Source of the DNA: Bugulina stolonifera
Taxonomy: Eukaryota; Bryozoa; Gymnolaemata; Cheilostomatida; Bugulidae
Direction: 5' to 3'
Assembly: GCA_935421135.1 (NCBI GenBank)
Contig: OW285195.1
Coordinates: 10,756,391 to 10,820,390, forward strand
Length of the DNA: 64,000 bases
The translations under genes and the position numbers were made by a program. The notes beneath the pieces are model-generated. The model did no database searches. It was not told the origin of the DNA and worked only from the letters and a program-made list of their open reading frames with translations. The first letter of the stretch is position 1, and the number at the start of each line of letters is the position of its first letter. Below, in pieces: positions 1-11,950 of the stretch.

Positions 1-247
1 GCACACAACTTATATTAGTGTCACCAAAATCATACCCACATCGTATAGCACCAGCTTCATGCTGGAGAATACGTTTCAAAAAATACATAGGTTCCTTGCC
101 TTGAAACATTATTTTCATATTTCTATTTGTTATCAATAATAATGTGTTTGATAACCCTCAAGTTTGTAGTTAAAACTGTCTAACAAATATATCAGGGCAA
201 TGAGTTAGATGAACTGGTTAGAATCTGGCTATTCTAAATTGCATTAG

Positions 248-3200
248 ACCGCTGCCAAAGATGGATGACGATAAACTGGAAAGGTACGGAGATGGTGTGT
301 TTGATATTTTATGGAAAGGTGCTTTACAGTCTATAATAGAAGAATTTGATGAAGTGGAGAAAGGAAATAGTAAGAAGGTAGGTCACACAGCTTCCCAGAC
401 TGTATTTAGGGCGAAATCACGCTGTGAATTGGTATAACTAGTTTTAGGGGATTTGATAGGGTAGAACTGATGCATCTCCGTATTCATATAAATCTTATCC
501 TTTTCCACAAGCCATTTCGAATTAATTAGAAATCAAACATTATTATACCATCTTCCATTCTTCATGTTGTGGATTCCTTTTAACTATATGGTCTAGATTA
601 TATTCGTGTTTTTATAGGATAGTGGTAAACATGGATGTGAATCCTCAGTGACGGAGAAATGTACGCAAGGTAATGACTAACCAAATAAATTACTCATGCT
701 TTTGATAAGTTGTTAGACAGCTATAAATTAGCACTTCTAAAAGCCCTTTTCTGTGGCGATCTAGTAGCATGTTGGAGATTGGGATGCTAAGGTGGATAAG
801 GGTTTCAAGGGCTGTCTTCAAGTTCAATTCACTTTGGGTTTTAGGCATCTGCCTTGTGGCTATGCTCCTACCACAGGCATGTGCTGTACTTGCTATGCAT
901 GCTGGCATGTTCTAGTGCTTCAGGTTTTTATACTGGTATTTCTAACTCAAAGATTTTTACACCTTTTGAAACATACTTTTTATAGGTATAGTAATTATTT
1001 GCTAATGGTAAGTTGATTTATTCAACTCTTGCGCATTCTAAAATGTGTACAACTCAATATTATTATGGCTATTGTAATATTGTAGCACATATTGAAGAAG
1101 ACTTTGTATCTCAAGACCTTTTATCATCTTCAGAATCTCCTCTTAAGCAGCCAATCAGAAAAAAGAAGAAGACAGCCATCATCCAATCAGATAGTGAGAC
1201 CGATAGTTCTATTGTAAACAATGATGACATCATGGAGAACATAGCAGATGTTATTCTCGACTCAGATTCTGACATTGAACTAGTAGATGAACAGCTGAGG
1301 CCGCCAAGATCACCCCGCTTCGCACTGAATACGTACCCCCAAGAACCTAGGTTAAGTACTGATATATCTGAAGACATGGATAATAGCAGTAGGTCAGAAA
1401 ATTTTGCTTATACGCAATGTAGACTGACAAATGAACCTTCCCAATCAGAGTTTAAAGCCCCACCCCTTCCTTTGGCTCCACCTCGACTACGTTCCGGTTT
1501 ACGGCTCAGGAATAATAACATTCCACCTTCCCATAGTCTACGTTCCTCTAAAAGGACAATCACTAAGACAGCACGTACATCAACTATGTCTGCAGGAAAA
1601 AACTCTTCTCTAGCCGGTGTTACCAAACAAAGTCAACCTTTGAATCACTCAGATATATTTAGTAGTGACGATGAGGACTTTCATGTACGTATAGTGATAG
1701 CCTATTGTTATGAGTATGAAGTAGTTAATATTATAAATTGTAGCCTTAGTCTGTCGTAGTCAAATATCTGTTATACACCCAGCTATTCTCAGTCAGTGTC
1801 ATGTTAGCTTTTATCACTCACATTTACAGCAGTTTGTAAACTCTTACGGTGTTTCTTATAATGTTGATTAAATTGCCGTTTAATATTATAATCTATTCAT
1901 ATGTTAGTTAGTTAACGCTAAACAATCTTAAAAATTTGAAACCCATTTTCTTTTTGTGAGGTCATTAGAAATGGGATAGCAAATTGTGAAAATAATAATT
2001 ATATTGTTATAATTTTTAGTTTAGTTTAGCGAAGAACCCTGCAGTGTTGAGGAAGGGCAGGGTGAGACGTATCCTGAGTGACTCGGATCAATCCAACTCT
2101 GATGAGGAGCAGGTGAGTACTAGCCACTGACTACTATTACTAGTTACTACTAGCAACTGACTAACTAACTATACTAGATGATATCACTAGCAACTAGCTA
2201 CTATTACTAGATACCACTGGCAACTATTGCTAGCTACTACTAGCTACTGACTAACTAACCATACTAGATGATATCACTAGCAACTAGCTACTGCTAACTA
2301 TAACTACTGCTGATGGCTACCAGTTACTATCACTACTACCTATTTTCTCCACCATATTATTATAAATATTATTGATTACAAACTCTGCATTGCATGTCCT
2401 TACTGTCTTTGATATTTGAATACTCCGTCCATTAATGATGTAGAACTCTTTTCAAAATATCATTTTTTGGCCTAGTCTATTTTCTTTCTATAGGGAGCAG
2501 ACTAGAGCTGACTATACCATCTTCCTGTATCATGGATTAGACTACAATTATGATTGTTATAATCAAAGTATCCATCAAACTATATAAGATTCAATCTTTG
2601 TACTATTTCTCAAGTTGTCTGCCCCCAATTGAAGAAAGCAACTCCCAGTTTCTCACATTGATAATGCAACCATGGAGTGGACAGTGCTAGGAGAATCATG
2701 GAGTTGAGCTCTCTGCTCTTACTGCTTTCTCCGTAATGTGTTAAAATATTTGTATTAACAGGTTGTCACCGGCAGTGTACGTAATAAAAGGAGGCGTGTA
2801 CCTATATCATTGGAGGAGGAGCTAGTCGGGGAGGCAGATGTTTCAAGCAGTGAAGATGAGGTTTGTTATTGTATAATTTATCAGTATTAGCTTCCTGTGG
2901 CTGCGGTAGCCGCTCCTCCCCCCCCCCCCCCCCTCAATTATAGTTCCATACAGGAGAGAAGTTGACTCTAATAACCCACTTAAATAGCAGGAGAAGATAA
3001 TTCAAGTATTATTTCTAGTGGATATTAACCAAATATATTATCACATCAAACAAATAGAATTTTACTCACCTGATCTACACTGTGTTATGCCCAATTGAAT
3101 TTTTTTGCTAGAGATAATGCTGGAGTTATCTTCTCCTGGATAAAATATCAATAACACCCTAGTATGTCACTAACTTATATTTGATGTGCATAATTATATG

Positions 3201-4791
3201 CGTTGCAAGTACATTGCAAGCCATGTCAATAGTTATATAGGACTTTTATGGTCTGTGACTTCTTTCTGTCGATGGTTTGTTGGGAAAATGTGTCATGCTA
3301 GTGTGAGAGCAAGCATAAAACCATGTTAGTTATAAAGACTATATTATAATTACACTCTGTTGTATAATACTTATCCTTAATCAAAGGCAATACAACTCCA
3401 GTGAGCCAAAATCTAATGATGCACACGTCTTATCATTGAGTAGATGGTTTTGTGGGAGTTGTCCCTCCTTGTTATAAATGTTATACATGAGGAAAGACAA
3501 TGACCATGTATTATTATATTAGCTAATTCATGCAGGCACAGTTTTGCCATGTCCCATGCATGGTAAAGGGACATTTTGAAAAAGCGGTTTCAAACAGGAC
3601 GTTTCACAACCGGACAGTTCGAAACTGTGTAGATTGCATTTCAAAGAACACAACTCGCAGATAATTAATTTTAATTAAATAAAAAGTAATATTAAAAATT
3701 AACAAATAGTTGAAATTAGGGGTTGGGGTTTGGTGTTGAACTGTCTGATTTCGAAGCGTCCTGTTTCGAACTATTTTTTTCGAACAGTCGCAAATTCTCC
3801 ATTCATTGGTTGATATGGGATTTGAATTTTATGTGTTGGCTACTTTACACTCTGTAGTTACCTTGACCTGGTCATTCCTGCTCCCTACAAGTAATAGGCT
3901 CTTCCTAGCTGTATGCTTACAGTATATTTCTGCATTATGTTGTAGGAATACAAGCAAGACCACAATAGTGCCGTAAGTACAAATCAGTAGTTGTTACACT
4001 CTACTTCCTATTACTAGTCTCAATACATTTGGTTTACCAAACTTTGGAAATATTATTTCTTGTGAAACTCTCTCTAATACCAGTGACCAAACTGTTGTGT
4101 ATTATGGGAACTAGTACTGACTCAATTACACGTCTTGTTTTACCTTGACCTTTGTACTCAATTATACGTCTTGTTTTACCTTGACCTTTGTACTCAATTG
4201 CACGTCTTGTTTTACCTTGACCTTTGTACAGCTGATCGAAACTGAGGCTCAATGTGCATCCATTGACAGTGAAGAGTTTGATTCAGACGGAGAACTTGAG
4301 GAAAGTTTCATCAATGATCAGACAATGCTGTCCCAGCAGTTTTCACAAGGTTAGTGTTAGACTGTGTGTGTTGACTCTGGTGTGGTAGGGTGTAGTGTGG
4401 TGGGGTGTAGTGTGGTGGGGTGTAGTGTGGTGGGGTGTAGTGTGGTGAGGTGTAGTGTATGTGCACGACTATGACTGTGGTGTACCTGTAGTATGATGTG
4501 CTACGCTACGTAGTACTATGCCATGCTGTGATATAACACACTGTGATGACATGCTATGCTGCACTACTATGCTGTGCTATGCTATGTTATACTAATGCTT
4601 GTACTCTACTAATGCTCTGCTACACTATGCTATATGCTATGCTATGCTATGCTATGCTATGCTATGCTATGCTATGCTATGCTATGCTATGCTATGCTAT
4701 GCTATGATAAAGAGCTGATTTACATGTCTTTGTAGACACTATGCATGGATTATACCTGAATAGCCTGGTTAGTGGAGGTTGGAGACGATAG
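248..4791 (+). CDS. 3' part of an acidic Ser/Asp-rich nuclear protein, possibly FANCM-like tail
   Basis: Eight exons can be joined in phase: 248-377, 618-669, 1086-1684, 2020-2112, 2762-2860, 3946-3972, 4232-4349 and 4736-4791 (stop TAG). They give 391 residues, with the first codon split with an exon upstream that I could not place, so the gene probably starts outside the window. The protein looks disordered: a basic KKKK stretch (NLS-like) followed by acidic Ser/Asp clusters (SDSETDSS, DSDSDIE, SSDDEDF, SSEDE), typical casein-kinase-type sites. The end reads FINDQTMLSQ, then MHGLYLNSL. From memory this layout resembles the segment after the helicase core of FANCM/Mph1 proteins, but no helicase or ERCC4 nuclease domain is seen. 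Exon joining is well supported by phase; the FANCM idea is tentative. Confidence 0.6.
2115..2340. repeat. Degenerate minisatellite in intron
   Basis: Intronic tract made of repeated actagctact/gactaactaac/gatatcactagcaactag phrases, at least three imperfect units. Confidence 0.7.
3562..3791. mobile_element. MITE of the TTCGAAC family, copy 1
   Basis: About 230 bp, AT-rich centre, with inverted ends built from repeated CAGTTCGAAAC/CAGGAC phrases. One terminus starts GGTAAAGGGACATTT, the other ends with the complement of GAATTTGCGACTGTTCG. Related copies lie at 17043-17285 and 34183-34396. The flanks ccatgcat and ccattcat match 7 of 8, compatible with a decayed 8-bp target duplication. It sits in an intron. 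Confidence 0.65.
4120..4230 (+). repeat. 36-bp tandem repeat carrying the splice acceptor tract
   Basis: Three copies of a unit starting ctcaattacacgtcttg and ending ttgacctttgta directly precede the acceptor of the exon at 4232. The last copy supplies the polypyrimidine tract and possible branch site, so the intron carries three tandem copies of a splice-acceptor-like region. Confidence 0.75.
4380..4450. repeat. GTGTAGTGTGGTGGG tandem tract
   Basis: Four to five copies of a gtgtggtggggtgtag phrase in the intron between the last two coding exons of the gene ending at 4791. Confidence 0.75.
4628..4706. repeat. (CTATG)n microsatellite
   Basis: About 15 uninterrupted copies of the pentamer gctat/ctatg, in the last intron of the gene ending at 4791. 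Confidence 0.9.
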
Positions 4792-5686
4792 AAGTTGCCT
4801 TCTCTCTCTCTCAAGGACACTTAAGTATACCAATAATATTCCACATCTGACAATATTTCACTAGACTATCACTGATTAAACCATGGGAAGACGTATTGTC
4901 ATTCTGAGATGCCATATTTGGTCACATTATATTATTTATATTTTAAATGTGAAATGATGTAAATTCGGTTTGAGTGTTTTATCTTATTGCCAGTATCAGC
5001 TACTTTACGTATATTAGTACTACATTATATTAGTACTACATGTATGTCATATATATTAGTACTACATGCATGTCATATACATTAGTACTACAGGTATATC
5101 ATATTATCTACCCCATGCTGGCTCTACTAATGCTATGCTGAAAATTTATAACTACATGTAACTCCATTGTCTAGTGATAGCTTTGAATATACAGCAGCAT
5201 CAAAGATGCTTTATATTGTATTATATCCATGATCTTTGGTTTCTCTGGTTGTGAGCTTCGCTGCCGTTGGCTGTCCAGTTTTACACTAATTTGATCATCA
5301 CAATCTATCTAGTCAGTCATATTATATAACATTATTATATATTATAATAATATTACAGTATATTATATTATTATTATATTGTATTGTATAAATGAGTATA
5401 ATACAATGTAATATAATTATAGTGTAATATTGTATAATACAAATGTAAATATTTTATTATTATCCTCTGTTTACATGCATTATACTAGTTAGCATTGTCA
5501 TAGTTCATATCAATGTAAAATGCTGCCTATCTCGTTTATATTCATTATTCGGAGTTTATTTTCAAAGCTCAATAAAATATACAAATTATACCAATGACTA
5601 GCCTGATGATGGTCTCCTGTATATAGCACAATTCTCAAGTGTTAGCCTGGGATCCAAGAATTGCTATCTAGCACCAGTATGTCACT
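4792..5686. other. 3' UTR and convergent intergenic region
   Basis: AT-rich sequence between two convergent genes. An AATAAA at 5571-5576 could serve the + gene. A short repeated phrase tatattagtactacatg occurs three times around 5010-5095. No coding sequence seen. Confidence 0.5.
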
Positions 5687-7717
5687 TCATTTGGTTGGAA
5701 TAGTAGAGGAGGTCCCCTGGTTATTCCCTGAAGACAACAATTTATTACACAGTTGGGAATCATTAATATCAATATACAAGTTACAATTCCTCTGGTTTTC
5801 TCCAACAGTTTGGCTAAGGTCTTCCCTAGCAGAATCAACCACTATATCTGCATTCAAATGAGATAAAGTTATTATAGAGTAACCTGTGGCATGTATACCC
5901 CAATATCGACACCTTACCTTCCTGGGGTCAAAGAATTTACTAGATAGTGGCTTGGATGTCGCTCTTCTATTTCCTTTCTGGTACTCTTCGTTGTCATATC
6001 TGGAATATTTTATACTCTCTGGTCTGCAAGTACAAGAATATATATTATGAAGGGTAGCATAACTTCTGATGAAGTCTACTGACCTCAGTGACCTGTAACC
6101 TGGTAATGTACATGAGAATACAACCCATATACATTATGATATAATATATCCTAATGATGTGTACAACACTGTACCTGTAGCCTAGCAATAACATAACTTC
6201 TCATAGAATGTACTCACATTGCAATGTAGTATACACATGGTGGCATAACTCCTGATAGCAAGAACCTACCTATAATCTAGTATATACATGGTAACACAAC
6301 TCCTGATAGCATGTACCTACCTATAATCTAGTGCTGAACTTATTCTGTTCAATTCATCCTGCTCATTCTCCCACCTCTTCTTTTTTATATCCAAGTACTG
6401 ATAACTCCAAGGTTTGCCTACAATTTACGGTTTGTACTGTGTAATAATCAATAACATTATTTTATATTAGTACTCTATACTAGACAGATATTTGGTCATT
6501 TAACACAATAAACTCCCAAATGGTCCACTATTACTAAACTGTCTCTCTCTATGTCCATAGTTTAATCATCTCATTTGTTTTAAAATAATGTTATACAATC
6601 ATGTAATATAATAATTTCTATTGTATTCTTTCTCACCTATTACTGGATGGTCTGACTTTTCTGGGCTCCAGCCTCCTGTTTTACTTGTGTACATATCAAA
6701 ATACCTGCTGGGAGGGAGCATGTTTTTTCTAGGTACCTACAGTCAACATATTAGTCTATGTATAAAGTGCCTAATTTAGTATAAATGACACAAATAATAT
6801 AAAGAAATATACTAGTTATGGTCAGTTTGGATTTGCACTAGCATTCAGTGAATATGCTGATTTTTTAACAAAATCTGAATGATACCAAAGTTGTCTTTTA
6901 CCCCTCAGTAATATTGGATACCTTATTAAAATCCTCACAGTACTGAGTGTTGTACGTCTGCTCCACAGATTTATGGGAAGGAATTGTAGTCAGCAGATCT
7001 GGTAGACCTTCATCTCTTAAGTGGTACCTGATTGGACAATGGAAACAGTTAGCATTATTGGTACTAATACTAAGTATTTTCCTTCCAGAACACAGTCATA
7101 TTTTATCAAAATTAAACAACTATAACACTGAGTGCAGACAATTTTAGTAGATAAATTTAGTTTGTAATGGTGTAGTATGGGTCCATGATTTTAATTCAAT
7201 TCCCACACACATTTACATGCAGACTATAGAGGGTTGCCCTAAGAACAGCTGTTATAGAATAACATGCTGAATTACACTTCCTCTTTCACAAGTTATTATA
7301 GTTATAAAATACTCAATAAAATCTTATATAATGTTATAATATGTTTTATGGATAGTAGTAGATTAGAAGTTGATTTTACTGTCAATCCGACCAGTATATA
7401 CAGTATATACAATTTCATTAGTGCTATCTAATTATATCACTAACCTGAGTTTTAGTTGTGCACTGCCTGCATTACCTCCATAGTTTGATATCTGGAACTC
7501 TCTACAATATGTAGTCTGGTAGGGGTTATGTCCCTTAATAGGTGTGAAAGTGTCAGAGAAAACCTACAATATATAATTCCATACTAGTCCTGTTACTTAC
7601 ATACATTATGGAAGGTTCAGATACTATCATATAGATTATGGCTACTGTCCTGTGCTATCCAACACTTACAGGAGGTGTGTATCTGTAGTTTTCTTTGCAT
7701 TGCTCTGACCTCACCAT
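5687..7717 (-). CDS. Six-exon gene, 268-residue Tyr-rich protein, axonemal/sperm-type candidate
   Basis: Exons in transcript order: 7717-7670 (starts with ATG), 7563-7445, 7027-6922, 6736-6637, 6417-6321 and 6023-5687 (stop TGA). All phases fit and the sum is 807 nt, 268 residues plus stop. The protein is rich in Tyr, Lys, Asn and Pro, with spaced phrases such as HNPYQTTYCREF, TYNTQYCEDF, GKPWSYQYLD and KYSRYDNEEY. It has no signal peptide or membrane segment. Repeated Y-x-x-x-(F/Y) elements are common in microtubule-inner and axoneme-stabilising proteins, so a cilium or sperm-tail role is a guess. A possible 70-nt intron at 5853-5922 (GTAAGG...CAG) would break the frame and is rejected. I do not recognise the family. 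Confidence 0.7.
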
Positions 7718-9138
7718 CTCAATAATGATGTGATTATGTTAGACTCACAGGTAAACAGTCTAATTAATTCGAGTTAAATTGAAAGTTTGACTTCACAACA
7801 ATGAAACCCTAGAGCTAAAATAATTCTCATTCAAATCAAAATAGTTTAAATATTTTGCATGAAATGTACAAGATCTTGCAATCATGTACATGTACATTGC
7901 ATACAAATGATTACAATATTACTGTTACAGTACAGTACATGCATATTGTGTATTGTAGTGTAAAGTTGCTCTATAATGATGGAGAGAGGACAACTTCATG
8001 CTGTAATCAATGTCGTTGCAATTATGTGCATTTACTCATCGGGCCATTCTTTTTACATGACTGTGATCTTTATAATTTTTTCATATGTCATGTTTAAACT
8101 AGTTATATTGTTTGTGCTACAATGTTTGAGCTGTGTTTAATAATAATGTTAATATTTATCTCAGGCTAATAGTAATGACAGTCACATGGCTGCAAATACA
8201 GTATAATGCACAGTATAATATTGTTAGTGTAAAACAAAATAGCTGTGCAGTATAATGTTGTTGAGGCAATTGGGTTGGGGCCATGTCAGATATAAAGAAG
8301 GCAACTTCCCCGGTCGCAGTTTTAATTGAAGAAATCAGGCTATAGCCAAATCATGTGATGGGCGTATGCAAAATCATGTGATAGGTGTATGAGCTAAGCA
8401 CATTGCTGAGCACCCTTGTAGATAAGATAACAGCTATGGACCTGACCCTAGCACTGTATCTTAGTAACTGCTAGATGGAGTCATAGTTACAATATAAATA
8501 GATTACAAAACACTGTTAGTTACTGCAATACAGGTAATATACATGTACTTGCACTTTACCTAACAAGAAATTATAACTTCTCAGTACATACTGTAAACAA
8601 TTGGCTAATAGGTAATGACAGAACAGAGTAGCCCCAAAAACTTTCTGCTTTTGATTGAGAATGATGGCCTTTTTGGGCACAGCATACCATTGGTAGAATT
8701 GCTGCTGTAATACCAACTCGAAATGTCATGATGTTGCGTTAATTACTACTTACTATGTCCTATACAACATACAGTAAGTAGCTCTCTTCCTTCTCTTATG
8801 ACCTTGAACTTGGCCTATTACCTCGAGGCTATCTCACTCCTACCAACACATAAACACAGTAGTTCACCAATCCTTGTCAGTGTTAGTGTAATTTGCTTTC
8901 ATATACAGTAGTATCACCTATCAGTAGTATACATTGCAATCCTTGGGTCAAGACAAGGAACAGTATCCTATCATCACTAGGATATGGTCAGTTGTGTGTA
9001 ATAATAAAAGTAGTTTTCAAACAGATTTTATGTTTGTTTTCTATAAACAACAATAATTATATAATCTAAAAACTCGTACCTCTCAAAGGGATTATTATCT
9101 ACACTCTTTGAGTAACTTTTGTACAGCCAGTTATACTT
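7718..9138. other. Intergenic region, no gene recognised
   Basis: About 1.4 kb of AT-rich sequence between two minus-strand genes. It should contain the promoter of the gene starting at 7717 and the 3' UTR of neither neighbour can be delimited. Short open frames show no protein-like composition. Confidence 0.4.
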
Positions 9139-10004
9139 TTATGCAAGGCTGAGGCCGAATTGCTCTGGATTTAGTAATTTTGCATCATGGAGTTCCTTAT
9201 AGGACAATCCTCCACTCCAACCTTTTTTGTTATCGGAACCTAATGTTATGTCCTATTTGTCGTCCCCGAGAATATTGTATAGAACCGGACATTTTTTAGA
9301 TGAAATAAATTACTAGGCATTAACGCTCAAAGGCCGATGGCCCATCAGCCCTTCAGGTTCCACTGCCAGAGGTTAGTTTCATATATTATGAGCCGTTGTT
9401 TTCTACATGAGTCAGTTGTAATTTCGAGTACAATGCATGGCGCGTATTCGTGGTTCTTCAAACTATTCTAGTTAGAAGTCTCTCAGCTCAAGTTCCTCAC
9501 AGAACTGGAAACCATTGCAACTAGGATAACCACAGAAGTTAGTTTCATATAATAGGGCCTGGCACATAGTTCACAATTATGATTGAGATATAAATAAATA
9601 GCACAGTCGAACCTGTTGATCATCCAAATAATCACAAGTAGAGAGCACCTTGCCTGTAGCATATGAGGTGTGAATTGAAGCACACGTTACAACACTCTGT
9701 GTTAGTGATAAAATGGAATAAAAGGTAAACACAGCAATATTGGTCTTACTCTTGAATGATGGCAGTACAATTACACCCATGCAATTATGATTGGGCAAAC
9801 AAGGGTGATAGTAATGCACACAGTTACAGCTTGCAATACCCCCACCATGGATCTATTACGTACACCGTTATCTCAGTCCACAATTAACCAATCAAATGTG
9901 AGAAGGAACGACTGAGAGGTGCTGAGCTCACATACTTCACTGTATACCAACTCAATAGTTTGTTGTATAGCACTCAGGATTGCGGGTTTCAAGGATTCGG
10001 CCAT
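9139..10004 (-). CDS. Four-exon gene, 99-residue protein with CGYP zinc-finger signature, RPAP2/Rtr1-like
   Basis: Exons in transcript order: 10004-9936 (ATG, 23 codons), 9696-9613 (28 codons), 9558-9513 and 9239-9139 (stop TAA). They sum to 300 nt, in phase throughout. The middle reads CDYLDDQQ...YETNFCGYPSCN. In the Rtr1/RPAP2 family of RNA polymerase II CTD phosphatases a Tyr-Asp-Val-Val-Glu-Arg-type segment about 13 residues before CGYPLC has the same spacing, so I read this as a divergent Rtr1-type zinc finger. The second Cys pair and the rest of the family domain are absent here, so the protein is truncated, lacks an exon in my model, or is unrelated. The last exon (GWSGGLSYKELHDAKLL) is not recognised. 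Confidence 0.5.
9371..9560. repeat. Short direct duplication around the CGYP exon
   Basis: The phrase gttagtttcatata(t/a) followed by a gggcc/gagcc end occurs at 9373-9398 and again at 9537-9558. The second copy is the start of the CGYP exon on the minus strand; the first looks like a decayed copy of the same exon start lying in the next intron. Confidence 0.5.
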
Positions 10005-10123
10005 TGTGTTAAACTTCTAATGAATTCTATAAAGTGTATTCTGTAGCACATATACATGTACATGTGCTGGTTGCTATGTAAAATATAATTTAAGTATAAA
10101 CTTGACTTTGCACAAATATTCAG

Positions 10124-10207
10124 ACATAGAGCAAAGGCTAGAGGAAGCAAGAATAAAACTGAGGGTCGTGGATTTAAGCAGGAACAAGTTGACCACTTAT
10201 CAGTCAG
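10124..10207 (+). CDS. Possible LRR-encoding exon, head-to-head with the CGYP gene
   Basis: Between an acceptor (attcag) and a donor (gtaaaa) the + strand reads IEQRLEEARIKLRVV, then DLSRNKLTTYQS, matching the leucine-rich repeat core LxxLDLSxNxL. A 5' exon starting ATG at 10020 and ending at a GTATTC donor would join in phase. The frame can also read through the donor for 16 more codons. No further exons were secured, so it may be a gene relic. The 120 bp between it and the minus-strand ATG at 10004 would be a shared promoter region. Confidence 0.35.
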
Positions 10208-10648
10208 GTAAAAGCTGTACGGCTGGTTCTACTTCAGCAACTCAAGGTATCATTGCAAATTAAAAAACTATCTATTTGTGTAAAATTTTCTAAGTTGCGG
10301 CAGGAGGCACACAGATCAATAGATTAGTTGAGCAAAATGTTGTTCCAGAATATTATGTTATGTGCATCCAACATTCCCAGAGGCTCCTCGTCTCTAGAAG
10401 ATATTTTAATATAAGATGTACAGCTTACAACAACAAATATCACTAATAGTTCTACAGCTCACATGGGTCTTATATAGGAGTTTAGGATGTGCTTCTTTAG
10501 ACAGAGAGATCTGGCAGCTCTACTCACTGCATTAAATGTGTGATTTACTCATCAACTACTAATCTACATAATATAATATTATTACTATTTGCAAATTTTT
10601 GATTTATTATTATAAAATACATGACGTAATACTATTATAATAATTACA

Positions 10649-10808
10649 TGTATGTGCTACCATCAAGAGTGGATCCTTGTGAAGCCAGAGTTGTCCGCTC
10701 TGTTGCGAGTGTAATCTGTACCCGGAGTTGCATATCCATTGGTAAACGAATACTCCTATAGAAAACACCTTGTTTTTGATGGAACGAACACCAATCGTTA
10801 CACTAGCC
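10649..10808 (-). other. Possible isolated exon, function unknown
   Basis: On the minus strand, after an acceptor-like tttaaggctag, a frame reads NDWCSFHQKQGVFYRSI then LRVQITLATERTTLASQG and ends at a TAA. The opposite strand is also open over much of this stretch, so coding direction is uncertain. Confidence 0.25.
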
Positions 10809-11383
10809 TTAAATCCTTTTCTGCCAAAATCCACAACACTATACCAAATATGCTAAATACTTGTCAGTGCTTCAAAGTCTCATAGCGCATCAGGCTACAT
10901 AAAATATCACCAGGAAATTCGAACTTTCTGCTGCCCCCATGACTCTGCTGATATAATATGCTGGTATTATGTTCAAATTGCCCAATTTTCCTAAATTGTC
11001 TGTCCATGGCAATGTAAGCATACTTACTTACCCAGCTATTACTGCGCCAAGTGGGGAGTTTTCTTGGGAACTACACCTGCAACTCCCACTCCTGAGGGTG
11101 GAGTTGGTGGTGTGCCATACTTGCCAAGTAACCTGGGTAAAAAATCTGGACACATGCGCGGACCAGTGGGAGGACGGACGACATAGCCGCAGGCCATGCC
11201 AGCCCGCGTAGTGGGCTGCCAGAAAGGGTGCGGGAGAGGCAGAGGAGCATCCACCCGCATTCAAAATATTTTTTGTGAGCCACTAAAATGACAGTAGTTA
11301 GGACAATTTCACTCATATTTGTATGCTGCTCTAGTGGTCAAAAATATGTTCATATTACGTGCATATTGGAATGGTTTTAAAAT

Positions 11384-11708
11384 TGTGATATTCTTGCTCT
11401 TGAGGTTCGGCCTAAATATCAGTATTGAGTGATTTAGGGCTTTTAATGATATTTATTTGTAACCTGGAAAGAAAAAAATGAGTATGAGCGATAAACTCAA
11501 AACTGATCAATAGAACAAAAATCACCTCCTTATATACATGTAGTTATGCAAATTATGACAATCTTATTGGTCCACGTTATGACCAATAAGAAGATAAAGA
11601 TATTTATAATCTCGAAGATAATAATAATAAAGGGTTATGATATATAAAAAATAAGGTCTTGTATCTTTGAGATTAAAGGAAAAAATGGCAGCAATCAAAT
11701 TTATTACA
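11384..11708 (-). repeat. 3' LTR of gag-only retrotransposon
   Basis: 325 bp, TG...CA on both strands, paired with 14987-15311. Confidence 0.9.
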
Positions 11709-11722
11709 GTTGCCCCCACTTT
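11709..11722 (-). promoter_or_regulatory. Polypurine tract of gag-only retrotransposon
   Basis: On the minus strand AAAGTGGGGGCA directly precedes the 3' LTR, the expected site for plus-strand priming. Confidence 0.7.
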
Positions 11723-11950
11723 AAAAAAAGATACGAATACATAAGTAGAATATATATTTGTTTTTTTTTTAAAGTACATCTCATAGATTTGACGAAGTGA
11801 ACAGCATGTGACAATATTCGCAATCATGGTACAAATAAATCTATTGTCAGGTATTCTATTTTGTATATATCGATCTTCTTTTCTTATGTAGACTTATTCT
11901 AGTGTTTTTGTTTGCTGTAAGTAATCGCCATCAAGGTTATACATGGATCG

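Noticed and set aside
5853..5922. 70-bp GTAAGG...CAG intron in the last exon of the minus gene
   Set aside because: Removing 70 bases breaks the frame, while reading through keeps it open to a stop.
11028..11316. Three overlapping 73-81 codon frames around 11028-11316, and similar at 16325-16583 and 22735-22973
   Set aside because: They lie in the left arm of the hAT-like elements, recur in each copy and have no transposase features.
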